This document shows, in pieces, positions 1 to 5,221 of a stretch of DNA of 5,221 bases; the stretch's first letter is position 1, and the number at the start of each line of letters is the position of its first letter. Source of the stretch: Bacteroidales bacterium (GTDB taxonomy: Bacteria; Bacteroidota; Bacteroidia; Bacteroidales; F082); assembly GCA_017428285.1 (NCBI GenBank), contig JAFRRE010000010.1:1-5221 (forward strand). The letters run 5' to 3'. The position numbers were made by a program, and so were the translations under genes. The notes under the pieces were generated by a model, which did not search any database, was not told the origin of the DNA, and saw only the letters and a program-made list of their open reading frames with translations.

Positions 1-1065
1 CAGCAAGAGACCGTTGTTACAAAACGCCCCGCATCAAGAAAGGTGGATAGCGTGTTGGCCTTTGTTGGACAAGTGAAACTGAATATCATGCTTCCAGAAG
101 GCTTGCCCGAAAACAGCAAAAACGTGTTGCATAATAAGATGGTGGCCATGACCTCGGTCAATGGCGTTGGCTCGGTGGATGCTTCGCCCATTCTGTGTAT
201 CATCCCGACCTTTGCCGAAACGAATCATGACATCACTGCGACGGTGCCCGCCAAGCACAAAATCAAATACGACTTCAATGTATGGGTGGCCAATCTGGAA
301 ACGGGTGAGGTGTTCGCCTCGGCTCAGCAGGATTTGTTGGGCATCGGCGACTCGGAAGAGTTGGCCTTAGGCAATGCCATGTCAGCCATTTCGCCGAATG
401 ACAACAAATGGCAGGAAATGCTGAAAACCGCCCAAGACCGCATCATCGAATTTTACAATACCAACGGCGACCGTCTCATCAAAGAAGCACAAGGTTATAT
501 TGGCGTGAATGACTATTCAAAGGCTATGCTGATTCTGAACAATATTCCGATGGCTTGCGGTGAAGTGTATGACCGTGCGCTTGAAGTGAAGAATAACGCT
601 TTGGACCAGTATTTCCAAAACGATGCCGAGTATCTTATTTCCAAGATGAAGGCGTATTTGGCTCTGCCTCGTGACAACGAAAACGGCTTTTCATGCGATT
701 TCCTTGCCGTTTATGCTATGGTACCGCCTAACAGCAAAGCCAAGGCCGAAGCCGATGCCTTGTATGCGGAATATGTGAAATCTCTTGACGAAACCGCAAA
801 GAAGAACATGGAAAAGCAGCAGCGCGAATGGGAAGCCGAACAGAAACGCCTTGACCGCGAAGCCGAAATCCGTATTGCCGAAGCCAATGTGGCGGCACAA
901 GCCCAAGCTGAACAAAATGCGCATGAGTTGGCTATGTACAAAGAACAAATGGCCGCTGAAGTAGCCATCCAAGGCCAGCAACAGCTTCTTGAAAAGTACA
1001 AGAAAGATGCTAGCTATAATAAGCTTGGCTGGATTTGGAAGCTGTTTTATCATGGAAAAGAATAA
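1..1065 (+). CDS. Hypothetical protein with beta-rich N-domain, TPR-like helices and C-terminal coiled coil (5' truncated)
   Basis: The frame is open from base 1 to the TAA at 1063-1065, giving 354 codons. A GTG at 43 could be a start, but a purine-rich stretch touches it with no normal spacing and the frame stays open to the edge, so the true start is probably upstream and any signal peptide is out of view. Counted from the edge, residues about 1-140 alternate hydrophobic and polar residues like beta strands (for example KIKYDFNVWVANLETGEVF). Residues about 157-205 are helical and TPR-like (YSKAMLILNNIP). Residues about 260-336 form a long Glu/Lys/Ala/Gln-rich helix, likely a coiled coil. 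The protein ends in an aromatic patch, LGWIWKLFYHG. GC is about 50% in sampled lines, above that of the next two genes. I do not recognise a named family. The mix of strands and TPR-like helices is loosely reminiscent of Bacteroidetes envelope-assembly proteins, but this is inference. It is probably the upstream member of the operon, 23 bases before the next gene. Confidence 0.85.
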   Translation, partial: QQETVVTKRPASRKVDSVLAFVGQVKLNIMLPEGLPENSKNVLHNKMVAMTSVNGVGSVDASPILCIIPTFAETNHDITATVPAKHKIKYDFNVWVANLETGEVFASAQQDLLGIGDSEELALGNAMSAISPNDNKWQEMLKTAQDRIIEFYNTNGDRLIKEAQGYIGVNDYSKAMLILNNIPMACGEVYDRALEVKNNALDQYFQNDAEYLISKMKAYLALPRDNENGFSCDFLAVYAMVPPNSKAKAEADALYAEYVKSLDETAKKNMEKQQREWEAEQKRLDREAEIRIAEANVAAQAQAEQNAHELAMYKEQMAAEVAIQGQQQLLEKYKKDASYNKLGWIWKLFYHGKE

Positions 1066-1070
1066 AGTCT

Positions 1071-1090
1071 AATTAAAATAGAATTAAAAT
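1071..1090. repeat. Short A+T-rich direct repeat before gene 2
   Basis: AATTAAAAT occurs at 1071-1079 and again at 1082-1090, a period of 11 bases. The second copy overlaps the ATG at 1089. The stretch has no Shine-Dalgarno sequence. An A-rich start region is common in Bacteroidetes and could by itself favour ribosome loading. The repeat may be chance in such A+T-rich DNA. Confidence 0.4.
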
Positions 1091-1766
1091 GAAAAAATAT
1101 TTGATAATCACATTGTTGTGTGTCGTTTCTTTGTCGTTGACAAATTCATGTAATAATAATGACACAGAAGCACAAATTGAAAAGTGTATAGAAGAAGGTG
1201 ATTTTACGAAAGCAAAACAATTGAACAAAAAATTGAGTTACGGAGGCATGGAACTGAAGATATGCAAAGCCCAGGTTTCATCTCTGATTGACGAAGGCCA
1301 ATTCAATTTAGCGGCTGATGTTGCCAAAGAAGATGCAGACTTTGGTGTCTATTACGAAGTTCTGATGGGAAAACTTGTGCAAGTGTATGAAAGCAACCCT
1401 CAAGGTTTAATGATGGCATTATCGTCTATCAGCCTTCCTAATGCCACGGGTACATGTAACTGGAACGGTAAACATGAATACTTTTCATCTAAAAATGACT
1501 TAAATAAGATGTACGAGGCTTTTAATAACAACATAAAGCAATTGTTGTATTATGCAAAAACCAAAAAGGATATGGAATTTGTTCAAACGGTGTCTGCTTT
1601 TTTGAAACCATTGTATAAATCAAAAATGGTAAAGGAAGAACGAACGATTGCCATTCTTGCATCTGGTGAACGTAAAAAAGAGTTGGCGGATGTGACTACG
1701 TATGAGGATACTCCTACAGATTACACACAAGCCAATCAAATCAAGAAAGAATTAGGAATAAAGTAG
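1089..1766 (+). CDS. Small lipoprotein with TPR-like helical segments, function unknown
   Basis: This is a 225-residue protein from ATG 1089 to TAG 1764-1766. Residues 1-20 are a lipoprotein signal peptide: the basic start MKK, a hydrophobic core, and a lipobox-like LTNS before Cys21, the predicted acylated residue. CNNNDTE follows, polar and partly acidic. It is not a clear match to the Bacteroides surface-export signal, so which membrane or face it occupies is open. The mature part looks mainly helical. Two segments, about 27-50 (IEEGDFTKAKQLNKKL) and 55-82 (LIDEGQFNLAADVAKED), have the small-residue and Ala spacing of TPR-like hairpins. Residues 150-190 are also helical and Lys-rich. No catalytic motif is seen. 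GC is about 33% in sampled lines, well below gene 1. The stop codon is followed at once by the ATG of the next gene, so the two are likely translated together. The lipoprotein call is firm; the TPR-like call is inference. Confidence 0.85.
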   Translation: MKKYLIITLLCVVSLSLTNSCNNNDTEAQIEKCIEEGDFTKAKQLNKKLSYGGMELKICKAQVSSLIDEGQFNLAADVAKEDADFGVYYEVLMGKLVQVYESNPQGLMMALSSISLPNATGTCNWNGKHEYFSSKNDLNKMYEAFNNNIKQLLYYAKTKKDMEFVQTVSAFLKPLYKSKMVKEERTIAILASGERKKELADVTTYEDTPTDYTQANQIKKELGIK

Positions 1767-2150
1767 ATGATTATGAGTGCTTTACAGACGATTATCGAAA
1801 AAGGTTACATTAATGATGTAATAGAGCTCGAGGATAATCCGCTAATTAGGATAGAGTTAAAATCCAGTGAGTTATCATCGGATGAGCAAAACACATTAAT
1901 TTCCATCAATCTTGAACATAATCCTGTTGGTTTGGATGTGTTTGTTTATCTCTATAAGGAAGGAATTGTCAATAATGTTTGTAGATTTGCAACTGGTAAT
2001 TGGTGTCTTGAAATTGACAAAACTGAATTGTCTGATGATGATTTGTCTGAATTGATGAGTTGTGCACAACAAAACAGACCTATCGGTAACACCGAAGAGA
2101 ATAGAAATCTTATTGCAAGCAAGCTACCACATTGTTTTAAAAACAAGTAG
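1767..2150 (+). CDS. Acidic 127-residue protein of unknown family
   Basis: The frame runs from ATG 1767 to TAG 2148-2150. A second in-frame ATG lies at 1773, but AGGA at 1754-1757 is 9 bases from the first ATG and 15 from the second, so 1767 is preferred. There is no signal peptide or membrane segment, so the product should be cytoplasmic. It has about 21 Asp/Glu against 11 Lys/Arg. The pattern suggests strands at about 26-32 (IRIELKS), 44-49 and 54-63 (GLDVFVYLYK), then an acidic helix at about 88-102 beginning LSDDDLSELM. Cys72, Cys80, Cys99 and Cys122 do not form a metal-binding spacing I recognise. No family is recognised. It abuts the lipoprotein gene upstream (TAGATG) and ends 5 bases before the next start, so it sits inside the operon. 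It shares the low GC (about 33%) of the lipoprotein gene, and the two may have arrived together. A TAA follows its TAG directly. Confidence 0.75.
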   Translation: MIMSALQTIIEKGYINDVIELEDNPLIRIELKSSELSSDEQNTLISINLEHNPVGLDVFVYLYKEGIVNNVCRFATGNWCLEIDKTELSDDDLSELMSCAQQNRPIGNTEENRNLIASKLPHCFKNK

Positions 2151-2155
2151 TAACC

Positions 2156-2353
2156 ATGCCCAACCAATTTGACGAAATCCGATGCCCGAAATGTGGCTCT
2201 ACCCAGCTCACGGCCAATAAGAAAGGCTTTGGGTTGGGTAAAGCCCTTATCGGCGGAGCCATTTTCGGCGGTGTCGGTCTGCTTGGTGGCTTCCTTGGGA
2301 GCAACAAGATAAAAATCACTTGCCTGAATTGCGGACATTCTTGGATGAGATAA
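2156..2353 (+). CDS. Small zinc-ribbon protein with glycine-rich hydrophobic centre
   Basis: This 65-residue protein runs from ATG 2156 to TAA 2351-2353. Two knuckles are plain: CPKCG at residues 10-14 and CLNCGH at 56-61. Four cysteines in CxxC pairs are the usual zinc-ribbon ligand set, so zinc binding is well supported though not proven. Between them lie 42 residues, longer than in a compact ribbon. Residues 24-48 hold 11 glycines among Leu, Ile, Phe and Val (GLGKALIGGAIFGG and on), resembling a glycine zipper that could insert in or sit on a membrane as a hairpin, bringing the knuckles together. A Lys-rich stretch, KIKIT, leads into the second knuckle. The ending HSWMR is common in ribbons. 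The length and paired cysteines make this a real gene despite its size. It starts 5 bases after the acidic-protein gene and ends 21 bases before the WG-repeat gene. Its role is unknown; nucleic-acid or protein binding are possible. Confidence 0.85.
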   Translation: MPNQFDEIRCPKCGSTQLTANKKGFGLGKALIGGAIFGGVGLLGGFLGSNKIKITCLNCGHSWMR

Positions 2354-2374
2354 TAATTCTAAAACTATAACAAA

Positions 2375-4063
2375 ATGAAAAAGACATTGCTTTTATTGGC
2401 TTTGAGCCTTGTGGCCATCACAACCGCAAAGGCTCAAATTTCTGGTAGTTGGAATCTGTCGCGAGAGACGATGGACGGACGACCTCTGCATGTATTCACA
2501 GCCTCCTATTCCGAGGATTCGTTGAATGCAGTCAGGCCTTTGTTAGAAAAAGAGTTGAGGGATAAACAATCTTCGTTGTCTGCAGATGGAGGGTCGGCGT
2601 ATGTTCCCAAAAAAGTCAAGGAAGATAAACCAACACCCCAACCCAAACCTGTTTACAAACCTGTTTCACTTGATGTGGCTAAAGAATTGCGGAACATGGA
2701 GGAGAAATCTCCCAAATCGGCCTTGTTGCTTCAGCAAAACAAGGGGAAATGGGGTTTTGTGAACGAAAAAGGCAAGACCAAAATCAAGATGAAATATGAC
2801 AAAGTGGAGCCGTTCACACAAGGCCTTTCTTGTGTAATGAGCGATGGTCTTTACGGATACGTCAACGAAGAAGGTAATTTGGTGACTGGCATCATGTATG
2901 AAGTAGCGTCATCTTATTTTCGGACCGTGACAGACCTGGTTCTCGCATGTTGCCGGAAAGACGGAAAATATGGACTTCTGAAAAACGACGGCTCTGTCTA
3001 TTTGGATTTCCAGTATGCCGACTTAAGAATTGTGAATTATGCATACGCTTTGGCGACTGACGGGACTGGGAAAGTCAACGTGGTCGTTCTTGATGCCAGG
3101 CCGTTGTCGACAGCTTATGACGAGGTTTCTATTGTGGATGGAACCGATTATGCCATAGCGAAAAGAGGAGGTAAGGCCTATTTCATCGACAGAAAGGGAA
3201 AAGAAGAGAAAGACCTTTGTTTTGATGATGCCGAAGACATGGGAGGAGGACTTGTTTTGGTCAGCAAAAACGGGAAATACGGCGTGCTCGACAAAAACCT
3301 TCAAATGATTGTTCCATGTAATTATACCAATGCCAGTTTTGACAAGGGTTGTTATCAGATAGGTAACGATTGGGAAGGCTTTGGCATCGTCAGCCAAGGG
3401 AAGGTCGTTGTTCCTGCCGATAGCAAAAAGACTGTTCTCGTTCCTTTCCAAGAATCTGCTGTTTATCAGAACGATAAGGGAAAATTCAATCTCGTAAGGT
3501 ATGACGGAACATTCATATTTGAAAACATGAATGGTGTAGGAAACTATGATGAGGAAGAATCCTTGTATTATGCTGATTATGGGAAGAGCAAGTTGGTTTA
3601 CAATTATGAAAACGATAGATATGGCATGGCTTTCGGGAAAGAAGTGAATTGGCTTCCCGAAGACGCGAAAGATTTCACTTTCGATGGTGTCATTGGCCGT
3701 TACATAACCAACGGAATTGAGCCTCATTACATTTCCAAGGAAGGAAAAGCCTTGACGGAATTGGAAGGTGCCGTTGAGGTGCGCACATTGAACAACAAGT
3801 ATTTGGCAGTTTGCTTTAGAAGAAAAAGTGCAACTTTGAACAATTCAACCAGTCCCAAAGGTATTTCTATGGGTGGCGGACAAACAGAGGATTGGGAGGT
3901 GGCAAGTGCTGATGGTAAAATATTGACTGACAAACGCTTTGCATACATCGGTGAGTTCAATTCGAAAGGAGAATTGCCATATGAGGTTTATGACAAGAAG
4001 AGCTGGCAATATGTGAAGGGAAAGATGAAGTTCAATGGAGATAAGGTGACTTATCTGAAATAG
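2375..4063 (+). CDS. Secreted WG-repeat protein
   Basis: This 562-residue protein runs from ATG 2375 to TAG 4061-4063. Residues 1-20 are a signal peptide with a likely signal peptidase I site after AKA (18-20). Without a lipobox Cys the product should be periplasmic or exported. Residues 22-33 (GSWNLSRETMDG) begin a short N-terminal region. A Lys/Pro-rich linker follows at about 79-96. WG-type repeats (aromatic-Gly, short strand, Gly turn, then a hydrophobic-Tyr-Asp strand) start at 126 (WGFVNEKGK), 160 (YGYVNEEGN), 199 (YGLLKNDGS), 268 (degenerate, AYFIDRKGK), 302 (YGVLDKNLQMIVP) and 336 (FGIVSQGK). Weaker traces appear near 371 and 416. The family usually forms beta-rich binding surfaces without known catalysis. 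Residues 484-506 are a low-complexity Ser/Asn/Gly linker before a last beta-rich part. The gene closes the apparent operon, with a double stop TAGTAG. The WG call is firm; the ligand is unknown. Confidence 0.9.
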   Translation: MKKTLLLLALSLVAITTAKAQISGSWNLSRETMDGRPLHVFTASYSEDSLNAVRPLLEKELRDKQSSLSADGGSAYVPKKVKEDKPTPQPKPVYKPVSLDVAKELRNMEEKSPKSALLLQQNKGKWGFVNEKGKTKIKMKYDKVEPFTQGLSCVMSDGLYGYVNEEGNLVTGIMYEVASSYFRTVTDLVLACCRKDGKYGLLKNDGSVYLDFQYADLRIVNYAYALATDGTGKVNVVVLDARPLSTAYDEVSIVDGTDYAIAKRGGKAYFIDRKGKEEKDLCFDDAEDMGGGLVLVSKNGKYGVLDKNLQMIVPCNYTNASFDKGCYQIGNDWEGFGIVSQGKVVVPADSKKTVLVPFQESAVYQNDKGKFNLVRYDGTFIFENMNGVGNYDEEESLYYADYGKSKLVYNYENDRYGMAFGKEVNWLPEDAKDFTFDGVIGRYITNGIEPHYISKEGKALTELEGAVEVRTLNNKYLAVCFRRKSATLNNSTSPKGISMGGGQTEDWEVASADGKILTDKRFAYIGEFNSKGELPYEVYDKKSWQYVKGKMKFNGDKVTYLK

Positions 4064-4084
4064 TAGTTTTTTCTAACTTGACAT

Positions 4085-4098
4085 GTACTGATAAGTAC
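4085..4098. repeat. Small hairpin-capable inverted repeat
   Basis: GTACT (4085-4089) and AGTAC (4094-4098) are perfect reverse complements around a GATA loop. The flanking bases T and C do not extend the stem. Five base pairs with a four-base loop would be a weak RNA hairpin. It lies in the 78-base gap before gene 6, upstream of a longer inverted repeat, and could be part of the same control region or a binding site. It is not a convincing terminator, since no T-run follows directly. Confidence 0.35.
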
Positions 4099-4105
4099 CA
4101 ACTGT

Positions 4106-4140
4106 GTTTTTGCGAAAACAACTATTTTTGTTGCAAAAAC
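4106..4140 (+). promoter_or_regulatory. Inverted repeat touching the start of gene 6
   Basis: GTTTTTGC (4106-4113) and GCAAAAAC (4133-4140) are perfect 8-base reverse complements, 19 bases apart, ending one base before the ATG at 4142. Pairing can continue inward imperfectly (a G-U, then A-T pairs with two mismatches) down to a CTA loop at 4122-4124, giving an extended hairpin of 35 bases. In a transcript coming from gene 5, the right arm would cover the ribosome-loading region of gene 6 and could hold back its translation. Alternatively the dyad is an operator for a regulator. The sequence shows the symmetry; the function is inference. Confidence 0.5.
4123..4130 (+). promoter_or_regulatory. 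Possible Bacteroidetes -7 promoter box
   Basis: TATTTTTG fits the known Bacteroidetes -7 consensus TAnnTTTG at all fixed positions. It lies between the arms of the inverted repeat. Initiation about 7 bases downstream would give a nearly leaderless mRNA for gene 6, starting only a few bases before the ATG at 4142. No TTTG-type -33 box is found at the expected 19-21 base spacing (TTTTTG at 4107-4112 is too close), so the promoter is weakly supported. Confidence 0.3.
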
Positions 4141-4141
4141 A

Positions 4142-4867
4142 ATGGATACACCCAACCCCAACAAAACCCCCGAAGGCAATTTCACCCTCATCTATCACCC
4201 TAGCGATCCGAATGCAGAGCCACATACGGCACTTGAGGCTGGTATCCAATTCTTGTATGACTGCTGGGATTCGAATTGGCCGCACTCCGAAGAGGAGACC
4301 CTTCAATACCTACATCGTTATAATCAGTTTAACCGTCCGTTATCCATAAAAGCCCGGAAACGCTTGCAGCGCATCATCGACAAGGTGCTCCAACCGGCTT
4401 TCGAGGAAGGCAACCAAGATGCCATCCATTGGATGTTTGTCGCATACGCTAATGGATTGGGAGTGGAGCAGGACGAGGACAAGGCTTTGGAATATCTGAA
4501 GATTCTGGCGGAATACGGCTATCCTGACATGCAATGCGAATTGGGGAAGTGGTATGAAACCGTTGACTGGGGCACCCGTAAAAAGGAAATGAAACGGGAA
4601 GCGGTCAAATGGTTTAAGAAAGCGGCAGAACAGGGAAATGTTGAAGCGATGTACTGTTTGGGTGAATGCTATCGTGACGGTTCCGGCGTGGACGAGGATC
4701 AAAAGAAAGCCGTTGAATGGTTCGCGAAAGCGGCGGAGCGAGGCCATGAGGAAGCCAAGGCTGAATTGGAATTCTACAATAGGAGAGAAGACGAAAAGGC
4801 CTTTGAGGAAGACGGATTTTTACCTTATTCGATGGTTGGGTCACAAAATGAGGATGTGCCATTTTAA
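4142..4867 (+). CDS. Sel1-repeat (SLR) protein
   Basis: This 241-residue protein runs from ATG 4142 to TAA 4865-4867. No other in-frame Met occurs until about residue 98, so the start is secure even without a Shine-Dalgarno sequence; the bases before it are A-rich and belong to an inverted repeat. There is no signal peptide, so it should be cytoplasmic. Residues 1-88 are a unique N-terminal part with a helical stretch (about 65-88). Sel1-like repeats follow: about 90-125 (with ANGLGVEQDEDKALEYL), 126-165 (a variant with a longer loop, ending AVKWFKKAAEQG) and 166-201 (LGECYRDGSGVDEDQKKAVEWF), then a partial copy at 202-212. The C-terminal tail is acidic. Sel1 repeats are TPR-related helix pairs that act as protein-binding scaffolds; no enzyme activity is expected. 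Another Sel1-repeat gene follows after 36 bases, so the two probably form a unit. The partner protein is unknown. Confidence 0.9.
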   Translation: MDTPNPNKTPEGNFTLIYHPSDPNAEPHTALEAGIQFLYDCWDSNWPHSEEETLQYLHRYNQFNRPLSIKARKRLQRIIDKVLQPAFEEGNQDAIHWMFVAYANGLGVEQDEDKALEYLKILAEYGYPDMQCELGKWYETVDWGTRKKEMKREAVKWFKKAAEQGNVEAMYCLGECYRDGSGVDEDQKKAVEWFAKAAERGHEEAKAELEFYNRREDEKAFEEDGFLPYSMVGSQNEDVPF

Positions 4868-4887
4868 CAACAGAATATCAATCAATT

Positions 4888-4894
4888 AAAAGGA
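4888..4894 (+). promoter_or_regulatory. Ribosome binding site deciding the GTG start of gene 7
   Basis: AAAAGGA ends 9 bases before the GTG at 4904. This is the best Shine-Dalgarno match in the right part of the window. It selects this GTG, which is also the first possible start after the in-frame TAA at 4895-4897. Confidence 0.6.
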
Positions 4895-4903
4895 TAAACC
4901 ATA

Positions 4904-5221
4904 GTGGAAGCAAACAAAGCAATAGACCAAAAAGCGAAAGCCAAACAACTTGTGAAACAAGGGTATCATCTGTGTCAGCGTGGAAATTACCCCGATGGAG
5001 CCAAATACTTTAAGGAAGCGGCTACCTTGGGCGATTTGGAAGCAGTTTATGGTTTGGCCTTTTTGTACTATGAAGGCAAGGGCGTTGAGAAAGACCTTGC
5101 GGAAGCAACCAGATGTTTCGAGACCTTGGCAAATCAGGAGTGTGATTTTCGTGAAGTTTCCAAACTGCGGCTTGCCAAACTGGCCAACATCTCTTCGGGC
5201 GAAGGCATTGGGATTGTAGAG
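4904..5221 (+). CDS. Second Sel1-repeat protein (3' truncated, GTG start)
   Basis: A frame opens after the TAA at 4895-4897 and runs to the window edge without a stop, giving 106 codons. The GTG at 4904 is the likely start: no in-frame ATG lies near the beginning of the domain, and AAAAGGA stands 9 bases upstream. The protein begins MEANKAIDQKAKAKQLVKQG, a charged helix with no signal peptide. A helix-pair repeat follows: GNYPDGAKYFKEAATLG (27-43), then a clear Sel1 unit at 44-78 (LAFLYYEGKGVEKDLAEATRCF). This lines up with the third repeat of the upstream gene (LGECYRDGSGVDEDQKKAVEWF), so the two are at least family relatives and perhaps tandem paralogues. Residues 79-106 continue as helix, and more repeats probably follow outside the window. 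It lies 36 bases after the previous gene and is probably cotranscribed. The frame and family are well supported; the full length is unknown. Confidence 0.85.
   Translation, partial: MEANKAIDQKAKAKQLVKQGYHLCQRGNYPDGAKYFKEAATLGDLEAVYGLAFLYYEGKGVEKDLAEATRCFETLANQECDFREVSKLRLAKLANISSGEGIGIVE

Noticed and set aside
691..1053. Minus-strand open frame of 120 codons with hydrophobic stretches
   Set aside because: It is the reverse of the Glu/Lys/Ala-rich coiled-coil region of gene 1, which produces Phe/Leu/Cys-rich translations automatically.
1773..2150. Alternative start of gene 3 at ATG 1773
   Set aside because: The AGGA at 1754-1757 is 15 bases away, against 9 for the ATG at 1767. The difference is only two residues, so it stays possible but less likely.
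1952..2338. Minus-strand open frame of 128 codons spanning genes 3 and 4
   Set aside because: It overlaps two genes supported on the + strand, including the CxxC pairs of the zinc ribbon, and shows no domain or good start signal.
3023..3727. Long open frame on the minus strand (234 codons)
   Set aside because: It lies wholly antisense to the WG-repeat gene, which has a signal peptide and family repeats in its own frame. The antisense translation shows no recognisable domain.
4064..4075. T-run after gene 5 as an intrinsic terminator
   Set aside because: Six T residues follow the double stop, but no GC-rich stem precedes them. The later inverted repeat has an A+T-rich stem and no T-run after it.
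4078..4106. TTGACA at 4078-4083 as a sigma-70 type -35 box
   Set aside because: At 17 bases downstream there is ACTGTG, not a -10 box, and Bacteroidetes promoters use a different consensus. Its distance to the -7-like box at 4123 is about 42 bases, too long.
4340..4747. Minus-strand open frame of 135 codons
   Set aside because: It is antisense to the Sel1 gene, whose frame carries clear repeats. The translation is Phe/Leu/His-rich, typical of a shadow of a Glu/Lys-rich gene.
4980..5219. Plus-strand open frame of 79 codons
   Set aside because: It is out of frame with the Sel1 coding frame starting at 4904; its Arg/Pro/Trp-rich translation has no motif.

Overview
The window reads as chromosomal or accessory DNA from a Bacteroidetes bacterium, probably Bacteroidales. 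This is inferred from lipoprotein and secreted-protein signal peptides of that style, A-rich start regions with weak Shine-Dalgarno sequences, a TAnnTTTG-type -7 box, and WG-repeat and Sel1-repeat genes side by side. The genus cannot be named from the sequence. All seven supported genes lie on the + strand. No tRNA, rRNA, transposase, integrase or CRISPR array is visible.

Layout. (1) 1-1065: the 3' part of a gene for a protein with a beta-rich domain, a TPR-like helical segment and a long charged C-terminal coiled coil; its start lies upstream of the window. (2) 1089-1766: a small lipoprotein with TPR-like helices. (3) 1767-2150: an acidic 127-residue protein of unknown family, starting directly on the stop codon of gene 2. 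(4) 2156-2353: a 65-residue protein with two CxxC knuckles around a glycine-rich hydrophobic segment. (5) 2375-4063: a secreted WG-repeat protein. (6) 4142-4867: a cytoplasmic Sel1-repeat protein. (7) 4904-5221: a second Sel1-repeat protein with a GTG start, running off the right edge.

Genes 1 to 5 are separated by 23, 0, 5 and 21 bases and look like one operon. A 78-base gap before gene 6 holds an inverted repeat touching the start codon and a possible -7 promoter element, so genes 6 and 7 may be a second unit. Genes 2 and 3 are clearly more A+T-rich (about 33% GC in sampled lines) than gene 1 (about 50%), which suggests a mosaic.

No gene has a catalytic motif that I recognise. Most of the products are repeat or scaffold proteins (TPR-like, WG, Sel1, coiled coil) or small unknowns, spread over envelope and cytoplasm. 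A joint function cannot be assigned. An envelope-associated assembly, or an accessory or immunity-type locus, are possibilities only.
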